A stretch of 64,000 nucleotides of DNA, taken from assembly GCA_964619885.1 (NCBI GenBank), contig CAZUGA010000005.1, positions 1-64,000 on the forward strand, given 5' to 3'. The notes beneath the pieces were generated by a model that worked only from the letters and a program-made list of their open reading frames with translations, ran no database searches and was not told where the DNA came from. Numbering within the stretch: position 1 is the stretch's first letter; each line of letters opens with the position of its first letter. Of the stretch, positions 26,673 to 36,122 are shown piece after piece. Origin of the DNA: CAZUGA01 sp964619885 (GTDB lineage: Bacteria; Pseudomonadota; Gammaproteobacteria; Methylococcales; UBA1147). Position numbers and translations under genes: made by a program.

Positions 26673-27731
26673 ATGGAATCAATCACACTTAACCGTCCCG
26701 ATGACTGGCACTTACATTTACGCGACGGCCCAATTTTACGATCGGTTGTTCAGCATACCGCCAGACAATTTGCCAGAGCGGTCATCATGCCTAATCTTAA
26801 CCCTCCGATCACCACAGTGAAATCAGCTCTTGCTTACCGAAAGAGGATCCTTGACGCATTAGAAACCCCATCATCGTTCGAACCATTAATGACGCTTTAT
26901 CTCACCGATTCGACGAGCAAAGAAGAAATAGAGCGTGCATCAAAATGCCCACATATCATAGGGTGCAAACTCTACCCAGCAGGCGTTACAACACATTCTG
27001 ACGCCGGTGTGACAAATTTAGATAAAATCCAATCCATCCTCGAATCGATGGAGCATTTTGATGTGCCATTATTGGTACACGGAGAAGTTACAGACCAAAA
27101 CATCGATATTTTCGACAGGGAGCAAGTCTTCATTGATCGGCACCTGTCCACTATTGTCGATAATTTTGACCAACTACGGATCGTTCTGGAGCATGTTACA
27201 ACGCGCGAAGCCGTGCAATTCGTCAAACAAGCACGAGTTGGGGTCGCAGCAACAATCACACCGCAGCACTTGCTATTCAATCGAAATGCTATCTTAGCCG
27301 GGGGTTTAAAACCACATAATTATTGTTTGCCGGTGTTGAAACGAGAACGCCACCGTATAGCTTTGATTAATGCTGCGACAAGCGGAAACACAAAATTTTT
27401 CCTAGGTACCGACAGTGCGCCCCACGCCAGAACACTGAAAGAATCTGACTGTGGCTGCGCTGGATGCTATTCTGCATACGCGGCCATCGAGTTATACACG
27501 GAAATTTTCGATAACGCCGGTTCGCTAGATAGATTAAACGCCTTCGCCAGTATTTTCGGGGCTAGCTTTTACAAACTGCCGACAAATACCGGCACCATAA
27601 AGCTAGAAAAAAAGGATTGGGTTGTACCGAAACATTACCCGCTGGCGGACCAATCCGTGGTCCCACTTAAGGCTGGAGACACCTTGAGCTGGAAAATTTT
27701 AGCGCCTTCGCCCGACCAGGTAACACAATAA
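26673..27731 (+). CDS. pyrC: Dihydroorotase
   Basis: A 352-residue dihydroorotase, the reversible cyclisation of carbamoyl-aspartate to dihydroorotate in pyrimidine synthesis. The metal-binding DWHLHLRDG gives H13 and H15, the carboxylated lysine is in GCKLYPAGVTTHSD, further histidines are in LVHGEV and VLEHVTT, and the catalytic aspartate is in LGTDSAPHA. This is the E. coli-type (class II) enzyme of normal length. An upstream in-frame extension is not needed. It is divergent from fmdB and convergent with mlaA (43 bases between). Confidence 0.95.
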   Translation: MESITLNRPDDWHLHLRDGPILRSVVQHTARQFARAVIMPNLNPPITTVKSALAYRKRILDALETPSSFEPLMTLYLTDSTSKEEIERASKCPHIIGCKLYPAGVTTHSDAGVTNLDKIQSILESMEHFDVPLLVHGEVTDQNIDIFDREQVFIDRHLSTIVDNFDQLRIVLEHVTTREAVQFVKQARVGVAATITPQHLLFNRNAILAGGLKPHNYCLPVLKRERHRIALINAATSGNTKFFLGTDSAPHARTLKESDCGCAGCYSAYAAIELYTEIFDNAGSLDRLNAFASIFGASFYKLPTNTGTIKLEKKDWVVPKHYPLADQSVVPLKAGDTLSWKILAPSPDQVTQ

Positions 27732-27774
27732 AACTGATAAAACCTAACTTACGACATACGAAAAAACGAAGAAT

Positions 27775-28539
27775 TTAAGGCTCTTGTAAATCTAAATCTC
27801 CATCCAGTTCGTCTTCATCAAAATATTCGTCCTCATCCAACGGTGGATTTCCGTCATGGACCAAATATTCACGCCGCTGGAAGTAGGCATTACGAAAAAA
27901 CTCATAGCGATCCAAAGCCGCCTCATCAACTATCCGGGAAGCACTCAATTGATCAGCTCTCAAATCGACGTATTTTAATGTCGTCAGACCCCACGTTACA
28001 GCTGGAAAATCGATGTAGAAAAGAGGATTAGCCACCGCGTCGCCCGCCAGTCCCAACGCGCCACGAGCAGAACTAGGACCTAAAAACGGCAACACCAAAT
28101 ACGGTCCAGTCGGCATACCCCAAGCGCCTAAAGTTTGGTCAAAATCCTCATCGTGCCGTTCGAAATCTAACTCGGTCGCAACATCAAACAAGCCTCCGAT
28201 TCCCAGCGTAGAATTTATCAACAACCGAGTAAAATCCGAACCCGCCTGGTTAAACTTAAACTGAAACAAATCGTTTAGGGTGACCCGGATATCTCCAATA
28301 TTGTTAAAAAAATTCGTTACACCCTGATCCGCAAACGATGGCATGATCCACTGATAACCTTGGGCCACTGGTTTTACAACATAGTCGTCCGCACCATCAT
28401 TGAACGATTGAACCCCTCGATTCCACCCTTCTAATGGGTCGCGAGCATCATTGCTGGTTGTCGCGCACCCAACAAAGAAGAGACTAACGGCGCCCAATAG
28501 AAAGAATCTTGTTATTATTTGAAGCCTGGTATTTTTCAT
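27775..28539 (-). CDS. mlaA: MlaA (VacJ) outer-membrane lipoprotein
   Basis: A 254-residue lipoprotein of the Mla retrograde phospholipid transport system. The start is placed at the ATG giving MKNTRLQ, because the lipobox LFFVGC with Cys25 then sits at the end of a normal signal peptide; an ATG at 28575 would add 12 charged residues. Family blocks are DPLEGWNRGVQSFND, NNIGDIRVTLNDLFQ, RLLINSTLGIGGLFDVA, DFDQTLGAWGMPTGPYLVLPFLGPS. The tail is strongly acidic (EDEYFDEDELDGD). The mlaBCDEF genes are not in this window. Confidence 0.93.
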   Translation of the reverse strand: MKNTRLQIITRFFLLGAVSLFFVGCATTSNDARDPLEGWNRGVQSFNDGADDYVVKPVAQGYQWIMPSFADQGVTNFFNNIGDIRVTLNDLFQFKFNQAGSDFTRLLINSTLGIGGLFDVATELDFERHDEDFDQTLGAWGMPTGPYLVLPFLGPSSARGALGLAGDAVANPLFYIDFPAVTWGLTTLKYVDLRADQLSASRIVDEAALDRYEFFRNAYFQRREYLVHDGNPPLDEDEYFDEDELDGDLDLQEP

Positions 28540-28699
28540 TTGTGATATTCCGACCCGACGTTCCACTCTAACCATTGCTAGATGCTAAAAATTGGTTAAC
28601 ATAGCATATAAATAGTGATTCTTCGACCTTTGTTTCAAGAGAACTGGAAACCATCGCCCTTGCAGAATAAATCGATAGTAAGACCCGAATAAAACATCT

Positions 28700-29353
28700 A
28701 TGTCAGAAAACAAATCTATTTTTGCACAACGCTTTCGTGGCTATCTACCAGTCATTATTGATCTAGAAACGGCTGGATTCGACCCCAAAAAAAACGCGTT
28801 GCTAGAAATTGCAGCCGTCTTTCTTGAAATGGACCAATACGGCAAAATAAAACCAACCGATACGGTCTCCAACCATGTCATCCCTTTCCCTAACGCAAAA
28901 TTAGACCAAGCTGCGCTAGATTTCAATGGCATCGATCCTTACCATCCATTCAGAATGGCGGTAGACGAGCACAAAGCGCTGCAAAACATTTTCAAAAAAA
29001 CACGGGAAGCCATTAAATCAAATGGATGCACCCGAGCGATTCTGGTTGGGCATAACCCCGCATTTGACATTGCCTTCTTAAACGCCGCCGCGGAACGAAG
29101 CAAAATTAAACGCAATCCATTCCACCCTTTTAGCACTTTTGACACGGCCACACTAAGCGGATTGGTTTATGGACAAACTGTACTTGCACGGAGCGCTCAA
29201 GCTGCGGGCCTAGAATGGGATCAAAACCAAGCACATTCTGCGATTTACGATGCCCGACTAACCGCAGAACTATTTTGCACAATAGTAAACCGATGGAGCG
29301 ATCTCATTGGTGCTGAACAAGGTGTCCAATTAGCTTCACCCCAGAACCTTTAA
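28700..29353 (+). CDS. rnt: Ribonuclease T
   Basis: A 217-residue DEDDh exonuclease. ExoI is IIDLETAGFDP (D21, E23), ExoII is GHNPAFDIAFLNAA and ExoIII is HSAIYDARLTAELF; the GRYLPVI-like opening FRGYLPVIIDLET is specific for RNase T. It trims tRNA and other RNA 3' ends as a homodimer in the cytoplasm. Length is normal. The gene is convergent with grxD, 68 bases apart, a common gammaproteobacterial pairing. Confidence 0.94.
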   Translation: MSENKSIFAQRFRGYLPVIIDLETAGFDPKKNALLEIAAVFLEMDQYGKIKPTDTVSNHVIPFPNAKLDQAALDFNGIDPYHPFRMAVDEHKALQNIFKKTREAIKSNGCTRAILVGHNPAFDIAFLNAAAERSKIKRNPFHPFSTFDTATLSGLVYGQTVLARSAQAAGLEWDQNQAHSAIYDARLTAELFCTIVNRWSDLIGAEQGVQLASPQNL

Positions 29354-29421
29354 CCGCAACTCTAAACCCGGCCTAAAAAGCATTAAACCGGCCCCAACTC
29401 CAGAGCGAATCGTCGACCGCG

Positions 29422-29745
29422 CTAACTTGTTTTCGTTGGCACTTTAGCCAGCAACTCTTGCAGCTCACCATTCTCAAACATCTCGAGAACGATATCACTT
29501 CCACCCACCAATTCTCCATTAACAAACAATTGTGGAAATGTCGGCCATTGCGAATAGAGTTTCAAATTTTCACGAATTTCCGGATCTTCAAATATATTGA
29601 CCGACGCGAATTCGACTCCGCAAGCTTTAAGCACCTGAGTGGCTCGGCCAGAGAACCCACATTGGGGGAAATCGGGCGTTCCTTTCATATACAGCAGGAT
29701 AGGATTTTCTTCAACTTGTTGTTTGATTCTGTCTAATACTTCCAT
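29422..29745 (-). CDS. grxD: Monothiol glutaredoxin
   Basis: A 107-residue glutaredoxin of the Grx4 type, with the active site CGFS at 29-32 in MKGTPDFPQCGFSG, and the glutathione-binding TFPQLFVNGELVGGSDI. These proteins bind and deliver [2Fe-2S] clusters, usually with BolA partners. AAGGTG four bases ahead of the ATG supports the start. Monocistronic by position. Confidence 0.95.
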   Translation of the reverse strand: MEVLDRIKQQVEENPILLYMKGTPDFPQCGFSGRATQVLKACGVEFASVNIFEDPEIRENLKLYSQWPTFPQLFVNGELVGGSDIVLEMFENGELQELLAKVPTKTS

Positions 29746-29851
29746 AATGCACCTTGGCCATTGAATAACTAAACAATTCTAGCAATCTTTAAACCTAAAC
29801 AAAAGACCCATTAGTCTGCTAGCTTATTCGGCGAGACTTTGGAGAATTGAT

Positions 29852-29899
29852 ATGCAATTCCCAATGAATTGCAATTGCCCCAACCTAGCTTGTCCCTAA
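29852..29899 (+). CDS. Possible 15-residue leader peptide upstream of argD
   Basis: ATG at 29852 with GGAG at 29841-29844 (seven-base gap) opens a 15-codon frame, MQFPMNCNCPNLACP, ending in TAA at 29897-29899. Three Cys and three Pro codons are concentrated in it. The stop lies 36 bases ahead of a terminator hairpin that precedes argD, the layout of a transcription attenuator. No Arg codon is present, which argues against arginine-responsive attenuation. Very short ORFs arise by chance, so confidence is low. Confidence 0.3.
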   Translation: MQFPMNCNCPNLACP

Positions 29900-29935
29900 A
29901 CTACCCGCCCCTTATAATAAGGATTTAACAAGATC

Positions 29936-29969
29936 AGGCAGCCTTTCTTTTAGGCTGCCTTTTGTTTTT
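29936..29969 (+). terminator. Intrinsic terminator upstream of argD
   Basis: AGGCAGCC (29936-29943) pairs with GGCTGCCT (29953-29960), nine-base loop, followed by TTTGTTTTT. It points toward argD and ends only 18 bases before the argD start, so it would terminate leader transcription unless bypassed; it may be an attenuator or the end of a small RNA. Confidence 0.8.
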
Positions 29970-29986
29970 CTATAGCAGCAAACCAA

Positions 29987-31192
29987 ATGACCAGTAGCAT
30001 AATGCCGACCTATGCACGACTACCCGTTTTATTCGAGCGCGGCGAAGGCGCCTGGCTCTGGGACAAAGATGGGGAACGTTATCTAGATGCGCTATCCGGC
30101 ATCGCAGTCTGTGGTTTAGGCCATTCCAACCCGGTGATTAGGGAAACCCTTTGGGAACAGGCAGGCAAACTGCTTCACACGTCCAACCTGTACCGTATAG
30201 AACCGCAAGAACAATTGGCTGAAAAGCTGACGCAACTGAGCGGCATGGACAATGTGTTCTTTTGCAACTCGGGGACCGAAGCAAACGAAGCAGCGATCAA
30301 AATTGCACGCATTTTCGCTCACAAACAAGGCATAAAATCACCGGTCATCATCACCGCAGAACACAGTTTTCACGGCAGAACCTTGGGCGCCTTGAGCGCC
30401 ACCGGAAACAAAAATGCACAAGAAGGATTTGAACCGTTGTTAGATGGCTTTGTAAACATCCCATTTGATGATATCGTCGCGTTGGAAAATATTGCAACGC
30501 AGAACAGTGATATTGTCGCCGTCCTAGTAGAACCTATCCTAGGTGAAGGCGGAATACAGGTCCCTGCGGCTGATTATCTAGTAAAAGTTCGGAAAATTTG
30601 CACCCAAAACAATTGGCTGATGATCCTAGATGAAGTTCAAACAGGAATCGGACGTACCGGCAAATTTTTCGCCTACCAACACAATGAAATCATCCCTGAT
30701 GTTTGCACGCTGGCCAAAGCCCTGGGAAATGGAGTCCCTATCGGCGCCTGCCTAGCGACCGGCCAGGCTGGAAAACTAATGACGGCAGGCAAGCATGGCT
30801 CGACTTTCGGCGGCAATCCGCTTGCCTGTAGCGTAGCACTCAGCGTGATCGACCAAATTGAACAACAGGGGTTAGCAACTAGAGCAACCGAACTTGGCAC
30901 GCGCTTGATCAACGATTTTAAATCCCGCTTGGACACCAATCCTTCGGTCCGGCAGATACGCGGAAAAGGCTTGATGATAGGCATAGAACTCGATCAACCT
31001 TGCACTGAACTTATCAATGATGCACTAGAACATAGATTATTGATAAGCGTGCAAAGGAGCAATACGATCAGACTTTTACCGCCGCTAATAATGCAAGACC
31101 AGGAAGCTGACACGCTAGTCGAAATCCTATCTGATTTAATCAACAATTTTACTTTGAATGCATCGACCAACTCAGACTATCAACGGTTATGA
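29987..31192 (+). CDS. argD: Acetylornithine aminotransferase
   Basis: A 401-residue class III PLP aminotransferase for arginine synthesis (and probably diaminopimelate synthesis). [37 protein letters not shown], the cofactor-binding [12 protein letters not shown] and the lysine in [14 protein letters not shown] are present, as is [11 protein letters not shown]. The ATG has no strong SD, but the transcript leader begins before the terminator described above. Its last four bases overlap the argF start (ATGA), so the two are an operon. Confidence 0.92.
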   Translation: MTSSIMPTYARLPVLFERGEGAWLWDKDGERYLDALSGIAVCGLGHSNPVIRETLWEQAGKLLHTSNLYRIEPQEQLAEKLTQLSGMDNVFFCNSGTEANEAAIKIARIFAHKQGIKSPVIITAEHSFHGRTLGALSATGNKNAQEGFEPLLDGFVNIPFDDIVALENIATQNSDIVAVLVEPILGEGGIQVPAADYLVKVRKICTQNNWLMILDEVQTGIGRTGKFFAYQHNEIIPDVCTLAKALGNGVPIGACLATGQAGKLMTAGKHGSTFGGNPLACSVALSVIDQIEQQGLATRATELGTRLINDFKSRLDTNPSVRQIRGKGLMIGIELDQPCTELINDALEHRLLISVQRSNTIRLLPPLIMQDQEADTLVEILSDLINNFTLNASTNSDYQRL

Positions 31193-32085
31193 CAGTTCGC
31201 CATTTCATTACCTTAAGAGACATTAATTCTAAAGAATTTCAAAACTTGATACGGCGTGGAATCGAACTTAAACGTTCTGCTAGGCGCGATTTTGAACCGT
31301 TGAAAAACCGCGTTCTCGGCATGATCTTCGAAAAATCTTCGACGCGAACGCGTATTTCTTTCGAAACCGGAATGGTCCATTTCGGCGGCAGTGCGATATT
31401 CTTGCCGCCTCGAGACACGCAACTCGGCCGGGGAGAACCGATCACTGATAGCGCGAGAGTAATTTCGAGCATGGTTGATTGCGTCATGATGCGCACCCAC
31501 AGCCATACAACCATCGTGGAATTTGCCAAAAATTCTAAAGTGCCGGTAATCAATGGACTTTGCGATCGATTCCATCCCTGCCAGCTATTGGCTGATATGC
31601 AGACCTACCACGAACATCGTGGAGATATTTCCGGTAAAAATGTAGCGTGGATCGGTGATGGAAATAACATGTGTCATTCCTACATCAATGCGGCGCATCT
31701 GCTAAATTTTAATTTACGCATCGCTTCCCCTAAAGGCTATCAACCTGAGGCTAAGCTTGTCGCCGCAGCTAAAAATAATGTATCCGTGTGCGAGGACGCT
31801 CAGAGCGCAGTACATCAAGCAGACCTTGTCGTAACGGATGTTTGGGCAAGTATGGGCCAGGAAGACGAGCAAAAAAAACGGATCGCAGCATTCAAGAACT
31901 ATCAGGTAAATGATGAATTGATGGCCACCACAGGGCTAGATTGTGTTTTTATGCATTGTCTACCGGCGCATCGCGGGGAGGAGGTTACTGCTAGCGTGAT
32001 CGACGGACCTCGAAGCATTGTTTGGGACGAAGCGGAAAACCGACTTCACGCGCAAAAAGCCTTACTGGAATTTCTCTTATCGTAG
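31189..32085 (+). CDS. argF: Ornithine carbamoyltransferase
   Basis: A 298-residue anabolic enzyme joining ornithine and carbamoyl phosphate to citrulline. The carbamoyl-phosphate loop [13 protein letters not shown], the [11 protein letters not shown] segment, the metal/ornithine block DVWASMGQE and the [11 protein letters not shown] are intact. It overlaps argD by four bases, indicating translational coupling. Length matches ArgF of pseudomonad type. No argG or argH is in the window. Confidence 0.94.
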   Translation: MTVRHFITLRDINSKEFQNLIRRGIELKRSARRDFEPLKNRVLGMIFEKSSTRTRISFETGMVHFGGSAIFLPPRDTQLGRGEPITDSARVISSMVDCVMMRTHSHTTIVEFAKNSKVPVINGLCDRFHPCQLLADMQTYHEHRGDISGKNVAWIGDGNNMCHSYINAAHLLNFNLRIASPKGYQPEAKLVAAAKNNVSVCEDAQSAVHQADLVVTDVWASMGQEDEQKKRIAAFKNYQVNDELMATTGLDCVFMHCLPAHRGEEVTASVIDGPRSIVWDEAENRLHAQKALLEFLLS

Positions 32086-32421
32086 AGTATTAGGTAGAAT
32101 CCTTCGAACTTGCATGTGAAATGGAAGATGACTAAGTCCGCAATGTTTGAATCGACTACAGCCCGCCAAAATCGAAATAAAATTATACAAACCCGTCTGT
32201 TCAACGTCATTGGTCGCCAAAGATTCGTAATGGACATCATCCATATGTATGGATTAAGGGTAAACATTTACCGACTCCATGTAAGCCAGAGAATCAAGGG
32301 TATGCTAAATATCTGCGTTTTTAGCTTATCTCCACACATGACAAGCCTCGATACAAATCGTCGGGAACATCAATCAACAGTCCCGTAATCACATATTAAG
32401 TGCCGACATAATGGAGTCAGC
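32086..32421. other. Intergenic region argF-SH3 protein
   Basis: 336 bases; the open frames on both strands here have no family resemblance or ribosome binding site. No terminator with a clear stem and T-run is visible. The promoter of the SH3-domain gene should be near its right end. Confidence 0.4.
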
Positions 32422-33090
32422 GTGAAAATTATTAGTTTGATCGTTTTGTTGCTATCTACAACCGCAATTCAAGCCGCACGAACATTGTATGTTACCGACA
32501 ACTTGGAAATTCTGCTGCGCAGTGGACAGGGCACCGAATTCAAAATTATTGCGAGCATAGAAACCGGTACCCCACTAACCTTGATCAAAACCCATAAGGC
32601 CAGCGGTTGGACAAAGGTAAGAACAAAAGATGGGCAAACCGGTTGGGTATTGGCAAGATTTTTGACCGACACGCCGGTTGCCAGTGTGCGTCTCAAATCA
32701 GCAAATGATGAACTCGAAAAACTCAGAGAAGAAAACAAGCGGCTCTCAATGGAATTGGATGGAGTCAAATCCAGCGTTGACCAAGCCGTTACGGCAAAAA
32801 ATAAATTGTCTAGTGAGCACGAAAATTTGAGTCAGAAATTGGCCAGGATTAAACACGCCTCGGAAAATTCCATCCAAATCCTCGATGAACGCGACCAGTT
32901 GCAAGAACGCGTGGTCAACCTAGAACGCAGTTCACAGAAATTAAAACGTGAAAAACAGGCGCTGGAAGACAGCTCGTCACAAGATTGGTTTTTGACCGGC
33001 GCAGCGGTTTTATTTTTTGGCGCTCTTTTAGGCCTGATCCTGCCAAGGATCAGTTGGCGCAGAAAAAGCAGCAGTTGGGATTCGTTCTAA
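32422..33090 (+). CDS. SH3-domain periplasmic protein, YgiM-like
   Basis: A 222-residue protein with an N-terminal signal peptide (cleavage near Ala18), an SH3 domain at ~20-90 (LYVTDNLEILLRSGQGTEFKI, GWTKVRTKDGQTGWVLARFL), a long coiled coil (~90-190, LKSANDELEKLREENKRL onward) and one C-terminal transmembrane helix followed by basic residues. This is the TIGR04211/YgiM architecture, an inner-membrane anchored periplasmic protein of unknown function. The start GTGGAAAATT frame begins at an in-context ATG-like GTG; GGAG lies seven bases upstream. Confidence 0.85.
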   Translation: MKIISLIVLLLSTTAIQAARTLYVTDNLEILLRSGQGTEFKIIASIETGTPLTLIKTHKASGWTKVRTKDGQTGWVLARFLTDTPVASVRLKSANDELEKLREENKRLSMELDGVKSSVDQAVTAKNKLSSEHENLSQKLARIKHASENSIQILDERDQLQERVVNLERSSQKLKREKQALEDSSSQDWFLTGAAVLFFGALLGLILPRISWRRKSSSWDSF

Positions 33091-33137
33091 CATAGCTATC
33101 AATTAATAAATTTCAGCAATACCAGGAGTTCCTTTTC

Positions 33138-34838
33138 ATGTCCCAACCGGACGATCAAAAACTACGCAAACACTCATCCCAAGTCGTTAACGGAATGGAG
33201 CGAGCACCGAGCCGTGCGATGTTGCACGCGGTGGGATTTAAAAACGAAGATTTCGGCAAATCGCAGATTGGCATCGCGTCAACCTGGAGCATGGTCACAC
33301 CGTGCAATATGCACATCAATAAATTGGCTGACGACGCCGCGCGGGGTGTTAACCAAAACCAAGGAAAGGCGGTTATATTCAATACCATTACAATATCAGA
33401 TGGTATTTCCATGGGCACAGAGGGTATGAAATATTCTTTGGTTTCTCGCGAAGTCATCGCCGACTCCATCGAAACCGTGGTCGGATGCCAGGGCTTTGAC
33501 GGAGTGGTTACCATCGGCGGTTGCGACAAGAATATGCCTGGGTGCATTATTGCAATGGCGCGACTCAACCGCCCTTCAATATTTGTATATGGGGGAACCA
33601 TTCTACCCGGCAAGCATAATAACAAGAACCTTGATATTGTATCGGTATTTGAAGCTGTTGGCGCGAGGGCAAACAACAAAATCGACGACGCCGAATTGCA
33701 AAATATCGAGGCCAAAGCAATCCCCGGACCCGGATCTTGTGGTGGAATGTACACAGCGAACACAATGGCTTCTGCGATTGAAGCCCTCGGCATGAGCCTG
33801 CCGAACAGTTCAGCCCAAGCAGCGATATCCGAAGAAAAGCAACGTGATTGCGAACTCGCAGGAAAAGCCGTACTAACGCTGATCGAACTCAACTTGAAGC
33901 CTCTTGATATTATGACCAAGGCGGCATTTGAAAATGCGATGACCGTCGTTATTGCGCTGGGAGGATCTACCAATGCAGTCCTCCACTTACTTGCCATGGC
34001 AAATACGGCTGGCGTTGAGCTTACGCTCGACGATTTTACCCGTATCGGCCACCGCACACCTATGTTAGCGGACTTAAAACCCAGCGGTCACTATTCCATG
34101 GCCGAACTGATAGAAATCGGAGGCATCCAACCGTTAATGAAAATGTTGTTGGAAGAAGGCTTGCTCCACGGAGCCTGTCTAACCGTCACCGGCCAAACAT
34201 TGGAGAAAAACCTGGCCGATGTAAAACCTTATCCTAAAGACCAAAACATTATTCGTCCGCTGCTCGATCCAATCAAAAAAGACAGTCACCTGGTAATACT
34301 GTACGGCAACCTAGCCCCACAAGGTGCGGTTGCAAAAATCACCGGCAAGGAAGGACTGTGCTTCACCGGCACGGCACGCGTATTTGATTGCGAAGAAGAC
34401 GCGCTAAAAAACATCCTTGCCGACCAGATTATCAAAGGCGATGTTATAGTGATCCGCTACGAAGGGCCAAAAGGCGGTCCGGGTATGCGGGAAATGCTTT
34501 CACCGACATCTGCGGTAATGGGAAAAGGCCTGGGCCACGATGTGGCATTGATTACTGATGGCCGGTTTTCAGGGGGAACTCACGGCTTCGTGGTGGGCCA
34601 TATTACCCCGGAAGCCTATAATGGGGGCGCATTATCTATCGTCAATGAAGGTGACACCATTACCATAGATGCTGCCAATAACCAGTTAAATCTAGACATT
34701 ACAGATGCCGAATTGACCGCACGGCTTGAAGCATGGCGACAGCCCACACCGCGCTATACACGAGGAGTTCTTGCCAAATACGCAAAATTGGTCAGCTCGG
34801 CATCAACTGGCGCGGTAACTGATAACGGGCCAGATTGA
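33138..34838 (+). CDS. ilvD: Dihydroxy-acid dehydratase
   Basis: A 566-residue IlvD of the shorter bacterial type. It dehydrates dihydroxy-acids in valine, leucine and isoleucine synthesis. The iron-sulfur cysteines are in [10 protein letters not shown] and [14 protein letters not shown], with the metal-binding [18 protein letters not shown] and the C-terminal [27 protein letters not shown] nine bases before the ATG supports the start. No other ilv genes adjoin it; it stands alone between the SH3 gene and argE. Confidence 0.95.
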   Translation: MSQPDDQKLRKHSSQVVNGMERAPSRAMLHAVGFKNEDFGKSQIGIASTWSMVTPCNMHINKLADDAARGVNQNQGKAVIFNTITISDGISMGTEGMKYSLVSREVIADSIETVVGCQGFDGVVTIGGCDKNMPGCIIAMARLNRPSIFVYGGTILPGKHNNKNLDIVSVFEAVGARANNKIDDAELQNIEAKAIPGPGSCGGMYTANTMASAIEALGMSLPNSSAQAAISEEKQRDCELAGKAVLTLIELNLKPLDIMTKAAFENAMTVVIALGGSTNAVLHLLAMANTAGVELTLDDFTRIGHRTPMLADLKPSGHYSMAELIEIGGIQPLMKMLLEEGLLHGACLTVTGQTLEKNLADVKPYPKDQNIIRPLLDPIKKDSHLVILYGNLAPQGAVAKITGKEGLCFTGTARVFDCEEDALKNILADQIIKGDVIVIRYEGPKGGPGMREMLSPTSAVMGKGLGHDVALITDGRFSGGTHGFVVGHITPEAYNGGALSIVNEGDTITIDAANNQLNLDITDAELTARLEAWRQPTPRYTRGVLAKYAKLVSSASTGAVTDNGPD

Positions 34839-34949
34839 CTCCATACCTCGACTAAACCGCAAGCACAAGAACCGAAATTGAGCGATTCACTTGAGCTTTC
34901 TTACTTAACAAATTCGTAAATAACAGATTTCAAATCGGCCCTGATCCCT

Positions 34950-36122
34950 ATGCATTCTCGAACCCCCAATTTGATGTCGATGATGCAGGGATTGATTCAA
35001 CTTCCATCGATTAGCAGTACCGATCCTACAGTCGATCAAAGCAATCTCGCTGTGATCAATGTTTTGTCTGAATGGCTAGAATCTTTGAATTTCGACGTTG
35101 AGATTCTACCGATAGGCAAAAACAAAGCTAACTTAATTGCTAGCTTGGGAAATATCAACCAAAACACCGGTTTGGTGCTTTCCGGTCACACGGACACAGT
35201 ACCATTTGACGAAGGATTATGGACCTTCGATCCATTTAAATTGACCGAAAAAGGCGATCGCTTGTACGGACTTGGCAGTACAGATATGAAAGCATTTTTC
35301 GGTATAGCCTTGGAAGCAGCCCAGTATTTCGAAGTTAAACGCTTCAAAAACCCGTTGGTAATTGTTGCCACGGCCGATGAAGAAAGCTCAATGTCAGGGG
35401 CAAAGCTATTACGCGAACGAGGGATAAAGCTGGGACGATACGCAGTCATCGGCGAACCAACATCCTTGCAACCCATTCGAATGCATAAGGGTGTGATGAT
35501 GGAATCTATAGAAATAACCGGTAAATCAGGTCATTCCAGCAACCCCGCTTTGGGCGCTAACGCATTGGAAGGCATGCATGCCGTTTTAACCGAAGTCCTG
35601 GCATGGCGGGCAGAGTTACAGCGCTTGAATCGTAACCCATACTTTGATGTGGACGTACCCACGTTAAACCTAGGTGCAATACACGGTGGTGACAGCCCAA
35701 ATCGAATCTGCGCGCATTGTGAAACCAAAATAGACATCCGACCGTTACCCGGCATGGATATCATTGAGCTTCGCGAGTCTTTAAAGCAGCGCCTGAATGC
35801 GGTTCTCGATAAACATCCGAAATTACAAATCGCTATTAGGCCTATGTTTGAAGGAACCCCTGCTTTCGAAACACCCGGGGATTCTGCATTTGTCAACCAG
35901 TGCGAAAAACTAAGCAACCGTGCTGCGGGATCGGTCGCTTTCGGAACAGAAGCCCCATATTTCTCGGATCTAGGGATTGAAACTGTAGTAATGGGACCCG
36001 GATCGATCGATCAAGCACACCAACCCAACGAATATCTGTCTATTAACCAAATCAATCCCGCGCTCGATCTGATCAAACAACTGATCAATCGTTATTGTAT
36101 TTCAGACTCACAGGATGGCTGA
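34950..36122 (+). CDS. argE: Acetylornithine deacetylase
   Basis: A 390-residue M20 metallohydrolase that removes acetyl from N-acetylornithine. Zinc ligands and catalytic residues are in LSGHTDTVPFD, LGSTDMKAF, TADEESSMSGA and VIGEPTS, and the dimerisation domain is present (GKSGHSSNPALGANALEGM). Length is normal. It overlaps argA by eight bases, so the two form an operon. This is the linear acetyl route, matching an ArgA-type synthase next door. Confidence 0.92.
   Translation: MHSRTPNLMSMMQGLIQLPSISSTDPTVDQSNLAVINVLSEWLESLNFDVEILPIGKNKANLIASLGNINQNTGLVLSGHTDTVPFDEGLWTFDPFKLTEKGDRLYGLGSTDMKAFFGIALEAAQYFEVKRFKNPLVIVATADEESSMSGAKLLRERGIKLGRYAVIGEPTSLQPIRMHKGVMMESIEITGKSGHSSNPALGANALEGMHAVLTEVLAWRAELQRLNRNPYFDVDVPTLNLGAIHGGDSPNRICAHCETKIDIRPLPGMDIIELRESLKQRLNAVLDKHPKLQIAIRPMFEGTPAFETPGDSAFVNQCEKLSNRAAGSVAFGTEAPYFSDLGIETVVMGPGSIDQAHQPNEYLSINQINPALDLIKQLINRYCISDSQDG

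Noticed and set aside
32110..32388. 92-residue frame between argF and the SH3 gene
   Set aside because: No ribosome binding site, no family resemblance, unusual composition for a soluble protein.
33155..34057. 300-residue frame on minus inside ilvD
   Set aside because: Exact shadow of a conserved gene; ilvD codon structure explains it.
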